Of a DNA stretch of 64,000 nt, positions 43,939-52,761 are shown one piece after another. Both the position numbers and the translations under genes were made by a program. The notes below the pieces were generated by a model. It did not search any database. It was not told the origin of the DNA and saw nothing but the letters and a program-made list of their open reading frames with translations. This stretch comes from Silene conica (taxonomy: Eukaryota; Streptophyta; Magnoliopsida; Caryophyllales; Caryophyllaceae). The stretch spans positions 70,421,460 through 70,485,459 of the forward strand of contig CM055317.2 of the NCBI GenBank assembly GCA_029255685.2, in the 5' to 3' direction. Positions within the stretch are counted from its first letter, which is position 1. The number at the start of each line of letters is the position of its first letter.

Positions 43939-44547
43939 GGGGGGTGTTTGGTTCACTTATTTTAGGTATGGGGTATGGGTTTGGAATGATCTAAACTCAT
44001 ACCTTGTGTTTGTTTTACACTTTTTACAATTTGATACCCTTAGCTCAAACCCATGAGGTATGGGTTTCTCATACCCAAGGGGGAGGAGGGTATGAGATTG
44101 ATACCCATGGGTATCAAATTATACAATGAAATTGAAAAAAAAAAATATACTAAAAACAAATATTTTTTCTAATAAAAATAGAAATATCTATATAATTTCA
44201 TTTTTCTACTAAGATTTTTGTTTCCGTAAAAAATAAAAGATTAATTTTTTATTCGATTTTTTATTTATATATATTTAAGGATAGATATTATGATATTAAA
44301 AATAAATTAAAATTTATAAAAATAAAATATATACAAGTTTTAAATAACTCATATATGAAAATTTTACAGAAAAAAATTGTATATATGTAAATGTATAAAG
44401 TCAATAAAATAGAAATAGAAAACGATTTGATTCCTCATCCCTAAATTGAACCAAACACAAGGTATCAGGAATCGAGTTCCAAACCCATACCGCCCTGGTT
44501 TGATTCCTGATTCCATACCGATACCTTTATGCGAACCAAACGCCCCC
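43939..44547. mobile_element. Tourist-like MITE
   Basis: Ends GGGGGTGTTTGGTTC and GAACCAAACGCCCCC are inverted. Further in, ATGGGGTATGGGTTTGG mirrors CCAAACCCATACCG. The middle is AT-rich. The target duplication is not clear. Related in its ends, though not in its body, to the MITE at 12711. Confidence 0.65.
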
Positions 44548-45187
44548 AAGATGTGTTAAAAGTACATCCTTTCATTTACAGGTACAGAGAGACTCTTGCA
44601 ACTATCCCTGGATAAAAGTTGCACTAATCCTCATCAGGAAAACAGAAAGAGTACCATATCATCAATCCCGAATTGAAAGGTAGATAGTGCTCAAGGTACA
44701 TGTTAACCAATAGTACTTTTTTTTGATAACATATATACAAGCAATTGAACAAAAATAACCTGATGATACCAGGACTCAAGTTACAAATAACTTGAAACAC
44801 AGTAGGGCAACCCTCCATGGGTGACATAAGTATATGTTCAGACCACCTGCATCAACCAATCAATCCAAACATACAGTATGCATCAACAAAGAGAATTGAC
44901 TGGTGATTTTCAAACCATGCGCAAACAGAATTGATTGGTGATTCAACAGAAATCAAGTTAAGAAGCAGAACTGAAATCACTCAGGATGCAATACCTCAAC
45001 TGCAATGCGGCCTCTCAAGACACGTTCTTTGTCTATACCCCAGGAACGACATTCAGTGATATCATTAGCATTAATACGACAATTACTTCTATGCAATTTC
45101 ACTTCTCCGATTATAATATCGTACACCATCAGATTCAGTACTGTATGCAGAACATTTACGTACAGAAAAGAAGGCATGATCTGTATT
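44548..45187 (-). other. Region 3' of the GDSL gene, possible unassigned exon
   Basis: The minus strand has an open stretch (45135-44977) after an acceptor-like GCATACAG. It reads NLMVYDIIIGEVKLH and CRSWGIDKERVLRGR and ends VLHPE-stop. It looks coding (no low complexity) but I do not recognise it. It begins 10-50 bases after the GDSL stop, so it could also be 3'UTR. The 44548-44976 stretch holds nothing else. Confidence 0.3.
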
Positions 45188-45423
45188 CTATAGTTGGGAG
45201 TCCAGAATGACCATGTCCTGCGTATTCATAGGGTAGCAGATACTCGTATGCAGGCCCGACCACACATTATCTGCCAAGATTCTGTTCACTGCTTCGGTTG
45301 GATGGTACTGATCCAACCAGGTGTGAGTCGAAGCATTTCGACATGCCATTTCTGGTGACAGGCACATTATCCACCCCTTGTATATTCCCATTCCGCAGCA
45401 TGCATCGCTTGTCACTTGGAAAC
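45188..45423 (-). CDS. GDSL esterase/lipase, last exon
   Basis: After the acceptor CTGCAG the exon reads GFQVTSDACCGMGIYKG, CLSPEMACRN, then DQYHPTEAVNRILAD, ending VILDSQL-stop at 45188. ACCG-G, the Cys pair and the D-x-x-H-P-T block V motif are typical of plant GDSL esterases. The Asp and His here are two of the catalytic triad, and the Ser would be in an early exon. Such enzymes are usually secreted and hydrolyse ester lipids. Earlier exons (to the right) were not found up to 47382, where another gene ends, so the gene may be broken or have a long intron. Confidence 0.75.
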
Positions 45424-47381
45424 CTGCAGAATACTAACATTGTTGATCATTTATTCAATGACAGCAATCGCAGCAGAAAGACAGCAATATCATTCATTCA
45501 ACTACAGGAGACGGACTGAAACTGAACTATAACTGGTCCATTGGTCTCTAATTAGGTTTGATAAATTTCACCTCTTCTGATTTTTTTTTAGGCTTGTGTA
45601 TGATATTGCTCTGCTTCACGTAATTTATCAACTTCACAAAGTTGATGTTGTCACTATTCAGAGTAAAAAAAAAATCATTTAACTCCACCGATGATTCACT
45701 ATAAGGCACTTTTGGACGTTGCAAATTACAGAAATAAGAATTCTCGAGGGTTAATAGGATTATCTTCACCATAACCGAAAACAATATAATTTCGCCACCG
45801 CCATATCCAGCAACAATTAATCCCATTAGTGTAATTCATAAGTGGCCAAACCTTCCTAACATATACTCCGTAATAAACAGCAGCTCATTATACAAAAAGC
45901 AGTGATATACTGATATCAAAAGTTCGAAACTCAGTCCTAAATCGAATACATACTGTACAAAATTACGAAGCCCACGATGACATAGTTTTGGACAATGCCA
46001 AACACGATGACATAGTTGGTGTCTGACCGCGACCCAGCTAGAATCCTATGGACATCAACATAATATTATCACAATATGGAGTAATTTATAGCAATTCCAT
46101 AATTTCTACAGATCAAAGTTGTGATCAATTTTCGCAGGCAAAAAAGAACAATGCATAAATCAAGCAATCGCTTGTCTCCTCCTTCTTGCCTAATTTCGGT
46201 TTCCTCTACTGTACATGCCTGATAGACGATTAAAAACCCTGTAATTTCGTACTAAGTTGCCAATCAAAGGTACTGTAGTAGGCAGGATTGACGTGATGAT
46301 AATTGTGAATAGTTTGGCACTCTACGAGAAAGTAGCTGTCACAGTATCACGGCTAGATAATAACTGAAGTATATACTGAAACTGAATAACAATACTCGAT
46401 AATCTATCGCCAATGGAAACATGCTCGTCAAGATAACTATCGTGTAAAATCCAAGCGAGTTAAAAGCAACCAGCAAAACATACGACTACTGACTTACAAA
46501 GCCCAAGATTGAAATTCTGGCAACATTTACTCGTCTTTTTCCACGAGTCAACACACCTTCCATGGGTATGTGTGTCTAGCGCATACTAATCACGCAAGAG
46601 ACACATACCCGTCTATGGGGTCTTTAAGCTGCCTGATCTATTTCGAGCTAGGAGTAGGCCATCACTTTGATCACCCTCACTGCCCTTGGCCTGTCTACCA
46701 GCCTACCAGGGTGACAGGAAATCATTTGGTTCCTTCATTGAAGACGTGATTGTAATTATACCTCATCCAGCATTCTTTGGAACTGCACCACAGCAAAGCA
46801 GCATTCTTTCTAATCATACAAAAATGCAGCGCAAGCATAACCTTAAAAATATCAATTGTGAGATAAATGTTGGCTAACTTCATGACTTCTCCGAACTACC
46901 CTCATTTAACTCTTGTGACTTGTGAGATACGGAGTATAAGTTATTGACTCCCTCACTCCATACCCGCCGCTTGAACAACTAATACCAGGATTAACATCTA
47001 AGGTCAAAGATCATTCTCTCCACATTAGATGGTTTATAAATACCGTCCAAAGGTTACAACCTTAATATACCATTTCAGTACCATTTCTAATAACTTTGGC
47101 CACTATTCATTGCAGACAATTCCATCCATAATAGACTTAATAAATATGTCACAACCAAAAACACAATAAGTGTTTCACTTTAAAGGAAAGCAGAGTGCTT
47201 GAACATCACTGTTTTAACACAAAACGTTTCTATTTCAGATGGAGCCAAAGATGAACTATTCGAGTAACATCCAACCCCCTCTTACCCTTTCATTGACAAA
47301 AATATAGGAGCTGAACACGGTATTAAACCTCAGTTTATTAATCTCGAAAATGGTTCTCGTAACCCAATTTTGATCATTGCA
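45424..47381. other. Non-coding stretch between two host genes
   Basis: Not clearly coding. It contains one stem-loop with CCATGGGTATGTGTGTCT against AGACACATACCCGTCTATGG at about 46559-46617. The rest looks like intron or intergenic DNA without repeats. Confidence 0.4.
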
Positions 47382-47493
47382 CTATACATGTGGCGCATCT
47401 TTCTTCAAAGCACGGTCGTGGTGACCTCTAAAACATTGATAACTTGACCGTGATGCAGCGTCAGGGCCTATATATAATACTATGATAGCCCCC
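47382..47493 (-). CDS. Host gene, last exon (family not recognised)
   Basis: After the acceptor ATGTTTCAG at 47494 the exon reads GAIIVLYIGPDAASRSSYQC, FRGHHDRALKKDAPHV and a TAG at 47382. It begins on a codon border, and the exon before it (47560-47592) ends on one. The exon before is itself cut by gypsy C. I do not know the family. Confidence 0.5.
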
Positions 47494-47559
47494 TGAAACA
47501 TTGGGTGATGTAATGTTGTTGCAGTTAAATACGGAATAGAAGACAAAAATCAGTCTTAC

Positions 47560-47592
47560 CAATTTAATGAGTTCTATAGGCTCTGATGCTTC
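47560..47592 (-). pseudogene. Host exon, 3' part, cut by gypsy C
   Basis: Reads EASEPIELIKL and ends at the donor GTAAGAC. The 5' part of the same exon is on the other side of gypsy C at 55716-55657. The two parts together read as one helical segment. Confidence 0.55.
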
Positions 47593-48315
47593 TGTAAAAT
47601 CCCTCGCGAAAGCGGAAATATAAACACATAAAAAGTACCAAAAATGCAGCGGAAATTAAAACTTTTTGAAGTAAACTAAACAACATGCGAGAAGTCTTAA
47701 ACTGAAACTGGAAACAGAACTGATATGAACAAAAATAGATAAGTAGCAGTTCTAAGTATCAAACCGAAAGATAAATACAAGGCCTGGGATGGAACATCCC
47801 TACAGGCACCAAAACAAATGTATCAAACTACGAGTCCAGCTAAACGATATAAGGGTAAGTCATGATGAAAGGATCATCGATCGCTAGCTCTCGTGAACCC
47901 TGCTCCAACCAGCATGTACCTACATACATGAAAACATGTACGCCACAATCAGTGGGGAGTGACTAGAGTTCTCCTAGCCACCTTTTGTGACAACACGTAA
48001 CACATAAAACAATACAGAATACTCCAACATATAACAACATGTGAAGCATAAACATCTCATCATCTAATCTCTTGCCATCATGCGATTACGGTGCACGGCT
48101 CTCAACCAACTTCATAAACAATTAGGAAGGAGAGCCGGTTTCCCTACTGGTTACCCAGTCGGGGGGTCTTTCAATCCAACTATTTATGAAACCAAACCAA
48201 GAGTCATCCAATGCCTTGGATGATTTAACCACAATCAAATAAACATCAATAACTCATCATGCATATCTGACACTGTACCATCATCAAGGCAAGCAGATAA
48301 AACATCCATAACACT

Positions 48316-48813
48316 AGTAACGGGTCCAGAGGTGAACTTAACACATATCCCATTACTACACTATGTCGGGTCCAGAGGTGAACTTAACACATATCCAACA
48401 TACAATACAAGTAAGGGTCCAGAGGTGAACATAACACATATCCCTAAACTTACAATCATGAAAAGGGTCCAGAGGTGAACTCAACACATATCCCTACTCA
48501 TCCAAAAGCAAAGGGTCCAGAGGTGAGCTTAACACATATCCCAATGCTACAAACATGTATTAGGTCCAGAGGTGAACTTAACACATATCCCAATACGCAG
48601 TCACCGCACAACGGGTCCAGAGGTGAGCTTAACACATATCTCGTGTACGACAACCGATCACGTGTCAGGTCCAGAGGTGAGCTTAACACATATCCTGACA
48701 CGCCCAAGCAAAACACGTAACGGGTCCATAGGTGAGCTTAACACATATCCCGTCACGCGACATATAAAACACGTAGTGGGTCCAGAGGTGAGCTTAACAC
48801 ATATTCCACCACG
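48316..48813. repeat. Stem-loop array, constant loop, variable stems (LTR 1)
   Basis: Ten units of about 50 bp. The constant part is TCCAGAGGTGA(A/G)CTTAACACATAT-like. The 7-9 bases on each side differ from unit to unit but are complementary within a unit. Example: CGTGTCAGG (48661-48669) with CCTGACACG (48694-48702). Confidence 0.85.
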
Positions 48814-49107
48814 CGACAACCAATGTAACCACTAACATCCAAAGGTAGAAACTAACCTATAGTTCTAACTTCCTAAACCTCTAATCAACACTTAATTGAT
48901 CCCGGGAACTAAGACGAGGGAGAGCCGGTTTCCCTTTCGGTTACCCGACCGGGGGGTCTCTATCCTCACTCCATTCCTGAACCCAATTTAGTGTTGCCCA
49001 TCCTCCGGGGACCTCAAATATACATCACGGGTATACAAAACGAGTTTCAATCAAAACCGATCAACCGTTTAAAAGTTACACGCGAAAACAACCCAAAACA
49101 GCCTTCA

Positions 49108-49510
49108 GGGATTCCCAGCCGGTCGGCAGGCAGCCGGTCGGCAGGCAGCCGGTCGGCCGGCTGGTGATCCCTCAGCCTATGCCCTTTTCAAAACAATGGA
49201 ACATCACAAAGGACTCCCAGCCGGTCGACAGGCAGCCGGTCGGCCGGCTGGGACTCCATTTCCCTAGCCTTCTCTATTTCGCAAACCAACCCATATGCAC
49301 TCCCAGCCGGCTGGCAGGCGGCCGGTCTGCCGGCTGGGCTCCCTTTCTTCCTAAGTTTTCGCAAAACATACACAATACAAAATGACTACCAGCCGGTCGG
49401 CAGGCAGCCGGTCGGCCGGCTGGCAGTCCAAGGCCAAGTTCTTCAAAAATACGAAAACATACAATACGCACTCCCAGCCGGTCGACCGGCGGCCGGTCGG
49501 TCGACCGGCT
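49108..49510. repeat. CCAGCCGG hairpin array (LTR 1)
   Basis: Five GC-rich palindromes of CCAGCCGGTCGGCAGG / CCGGTCGGCCGGCTGG type, separated by 35-60 bases of AT-richer DNA. Outer bases often pair too, such as GGGAT with ATCCC and GACT with AGTC. The first unit has extra GGTCGGCAGGCAGCC copies compared with the other LTR. Confidence 0.85.
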
Positions 49511-50469
49511 CAGAGAGCCTGTTCGCAAAATCGTGATTTTCAGACCATAAGAAATCATCACAATTCGACATACAAACTTCAAAATCGCTACATATGATGT
49601 TTACCCAACATTACTAATCATCAAATACGACTTATCTACCAGCAAACAAGTCCCATAGACAATCCTCAAACGAATTTAACAAGTATCCGTCGCAAAATAT
49701 GAAAAACTGAAAATGAACTTAAGAACACATAACAACATCTTAGAGCATGAATTCTTCACATATTAAACATCCTAAACATGTTACTAAGTCCTTTGAACAA
49801 TGAACATTAATAAAAATCAGAAGCTAACACAAGAATCACAACAAGAGTGCTAATATACACATAAAGGCCGAGTTATCTCATTATCGTCACCTTTCAAGCT
49901 TTTCCGGCTAAAGATCCTCCTCAACCAAGTAGCTATCGACCTCCGGATCGTCTAAGCCCACTCCTACAAACAAAGAAACGGATTTTAGGACTCAAAAACG
50001 GAATTAAGAGAAAACAGTCCAATTTTCGAGTTTAAGGATTTACAAAAAGAAAGTGATAGATGGCTTGGAAATCGAATGAGGATTCCGAAAATTATATTTT
50101 TACCTTGATTTTATCGACGGATGATGAAGAATTTATCAAAAGAAGGAGAAATAAAATGGAGGTTTGAGAGGAATTGTTTTTACAGTGAAAAGAGTTGTGA
50201 GGAAGATGATATGTCGACAAAGGGGATTTTAAGGGTTTAAGTAAACTGTCCTTTCCTTATTATGAAACGGGTTAGGAAATTAGAACGGATATTTAAGTCG
50301 GGAACTTAACCTTGCCAAGCTTGTATTCGTCTTAAGGACTTGAGGTTCTTAAGACGGATCTTACTTATTAAATTAAAATCTTTCGAAATAAATCATTAAA
50401 TTATTATTTTATTACATAAAATAATTTAAAACTCTTAAATTAGATTTTACGAAAATACGGGATGTTACA

Positions 50470-51886
50470 ATCACCCCAACTTCAAAAAGTTTCGTCCTCG
50501 AAACTCGAACGGATATAAATCTATATACTATACCTCAGTCGAATAAGAAGGGATGCGCAGCACGCATCGCTGCCTCAGTCTCCCATGTCTGCTCCTCGAC
50601 ATCACCGCAGCGCCATAAAATCTTCACCAAAGGCACCACCTTGCTCCTGAGCTTCCTCTCCTGTCGGTCAAGGATCTTCACTGGACGCTCCTCGAAGCAC
50701 CTCTCAACTGATCAAACAAATCATCTATCCTAGGCAAAGGATATCTGTTCTTCACGGTCACTCGGTTCAGCTCTCTATAGTCAATGCAAAGTCTCATGGA
50801 ACCATCTTTCTCCTTAACGAACAAAACGGGAGCACCCCACGGAGAAGCACTAGGTCTAATGAAACCCTTCTCGATCATCTCTTCTAATTGCTGCTTCAAC
50901 TCTTTCAACTCTGGCGGAGCCATACGGTAAGGAGCTTTGGAAATCGGTCCGGTACCTGGAACAAGCTCTATGGTAAACTCCACATCTCTCTCTGGCGGTA
51001 TCCCTGGCAGGTCATCTGGGAAAACATCTGGATACTCACGAACAATGGCTACATCCTCAAGCTTCGGTAGCGATGGCTTAGCAGCTGTAACAACACACAG
51101 GAAGGCTTGGCAACCCTTCCTAAGAAGATGAGAAGCTCTCATCGAAGAAATCACTCGGACACCCTTTTTAGGGCGAGTTCCCTTATAGGAAACACGAACT
51201 CCTGAAGAACTCCTCAAGCAGATTTTCTGGTCGCGACACTCGAAGCGAGCATGGTATCGCGATAACCAATCCATACCGAGGATAATGTCAAACTCCTCGA
51301 GAGGAAATCTCAGTAAGTCCGCTGGAAATGTGGCTTGACCAATAATAATAGGAACATCCCTATGGGACGAAGAGCAGGAAAACACGTCTCCAGAAGGTAA
51401 GGAAATAGAAGTCTCCTCAACCAATGAAGACTCAAGAGCTAGACGGTCGGCGAACTGAGTCGATATAAATGATAAAGAAGCTCCAGTATCGAATAAAATA
51501 AGGCACTCAGCGCCAAGAACAGAAAAGATACCGGCAACAATGTCTGGATGAGCCTCTGCCTCAGCCCTAGTCATCACAAAAATCTTCCCTTTCGGCTTTC
51601 CTCCCTTAGTCGCTGCAGCAGCAGTGGCAGCCTTGCCAAGTGCGGTGTTCCTCTCAGGACACTCATACGATCGATGCCTATATCCATTACAAGTGAAACA
51701 CTTATAGGCATTCTTGAAACAGTCAAAACCCGGATGAGATGGTTTACCACAACGGGGGCAAACACTAGGAGATGTGTCGGTGTGAAATGTGGTCTTAGCA
51801 ACCGGAGCAGAGAACCTCTCAAAACGCTTCTTCTGAGAAGAAGGCGAAGAAGTAGAAGGAACAAATGGTCTCTTCCCCTGGTACAC
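50470..51886 (-). pseudogene. Gypsy C zinc knuckles, protease, RT start, integrase tail
   Basis: From 51886: zinc knuckles [14 protein letters not shown] and [14 protein letters not shown], protease [12 protein letters not shown], the tether, and RT start [42 protein letters not shown]. At about 50700 RT changes to GASRSVQ-stop. In another frame the DNA is integrase C-terminus. So an internal deletion joined RT to integrase. The catalytic RT motif and the integrase core are lost. Confidence 0.85.
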
Positions 51887-51892
51887 TGATCT

Positions 51893-52594
51893 CTAGTGAG
51901 GAGTCACACTAGAAGTAGCAGCACGGGTCTCAGCATCTATGGCACGAATAGAACTCTCGGCCCAAATAGCATCGTCATATACCTCCACGAACGAAGTCGA
52001 GTCTCGACGAACCATGCTCTCGATACGCGGTCCTAGCTTGCCACGGTAAAAGTAGACTCTCTCGGCCTCATCTCTGACAAATCTCGATGCGAAGTGAGCA
52101 AGCTGGTTGAATCGGTCTGTGAACTCCTGAACTGACATCTTGCCTTGCTTCAAATCCATGAATTCTTTGAGTCGCTGTGATCTGAGCTCTTTAGGATAAA
52201 ACCTCGTCTCGAGCTTATCCTTAGAAGCCTCCCAATCGAACAAAGGGTCAAGAGTGAAAGTAGGTCCTGTCAACGCCCACCACCTATCGGCCTCAAGGGT
52301 AAGAAAGTGAGTGGCTAGCCGCACTCTATCCTCTCTACCCACCGAATACATAGTGAAGCTCTTTTCCATCTCTCTGAACCACTCGGTAAGAGCTACCGGA
52401 TCAACCTCGCCACCATAGGTCTTCACGTGGCTACGGGACATTTGCGAAGCTATCCATGAGAAACTACCAGGACGATTAGCCTCGTTGCCTGGCGGTGGAG
52501 GAGGTGGAACATTCCCTGCTTGCTGTCTCTGAGTCTCAAGCAAATGCTGAATTGCTTGCAGCACAATGTTATCAGCAGCCCTAGGTCTCACCAT
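51893..52594 (-). CDS. Gypsy C gag
   Basis: From MVRPRAADNIVLQAIQHL, chosen over an upstream ATG because of the typical short leader after the PBS. It has the Retrotrans_gag core: ALTEWFREMEKSFTM, FLTLEADRWWALTGP and FKQGKMSVQEF-like blocks. It ends at a TAG (51893-51895) in the same frame as the next ORF, so gag-pro is interrupted by a single amber codon: either a mutation or a read-through stop. It forms the capsid of the particle. Confidence 0.8.
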   Translation of the reverse strand: MVRPRAADNIVLQAIQHLLETQRQQAGNVPPPPPPGNEANRPGSFSWIASQMSRSHVKTYGGEVDPVALTEWFREMEKSFTMYSVGREDRVRLATHFLTLEADRWWALTGPTFTLDPLFDWEASKDKLETRFYPKELRSQRLKEFMDLKQGKMSVQEFTDRFNQLAHFASRFVRDEAERVYFYRGKLGPRIESMVRRDSTSFVEVYDDAIWAESSIRAIDAETRAATSSVTPH

Positions 52595-52747
52595 CCTTTC
52601 AAAAGAGAAAACAGGTATTAGCTTAGCAATTAGCAATCACAAATAGACTACGAAATAAATCCTTAGATCTACCCATCTCTCATTCATTATTTGTTTATTT
52701 GGTCAAGTTAAGGTTGGGGGTCACATGAGTGCGTCGGGAGCAATAAT

Positions 52748-52760
52748 GCTTTGATACCAA
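52748..52760 (-). promoter_or_regulatory. Primer-binding site of gypsy C
   Basis: On the minus strand TTGGTATCAAAGC, complementary to the end of initiator Met-tRNA with small differences, one base from the LTR. Confidence 0.75.
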
Positions 52761-52761
52761 C

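Larger units (their letters stand above)
47593..50469 (-). repeat. 3' LTR of gypsy C
   Basis: TGTAAAATCCCTCGCG to GGGATGTTACA. It carries ten stem-loop units (48316-48813), a pair of GAGAGCCGGTTTCCC hairpins (48130-48170, 48920-48960), and five CCAGCCGG hairpins (49108-49510). Confidence 0.9.

Noticed and set aside
46559..46617. Stem-loop as a microRNA precursor
   Set aside because: The arms pair imperfectly over about 20 bases only and no other evidence is available. It is listed only as a hairpin.
47581..47600. GGCTCTGATGCTTCTGTAAAA as a second primer-binding site left of gypsy C
   Set aside because: It resembles a PBS by chance; the bases are the host exon codons EASEP on the minus strand.
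48475..48835. ORFs with repeated peptides (SRGELNTYP, GPEVSLTHIP) in the gypsy C LTRs
   Set aside because: They are frames through the hairpin repeat, open in several frames and both strands, with no gene signals.
51548..51889. Plus-strand ORFs across gypsy C and copia coding regions
   Set aside because: Shadows of the gag-pol frames on the minus strand, without domains.
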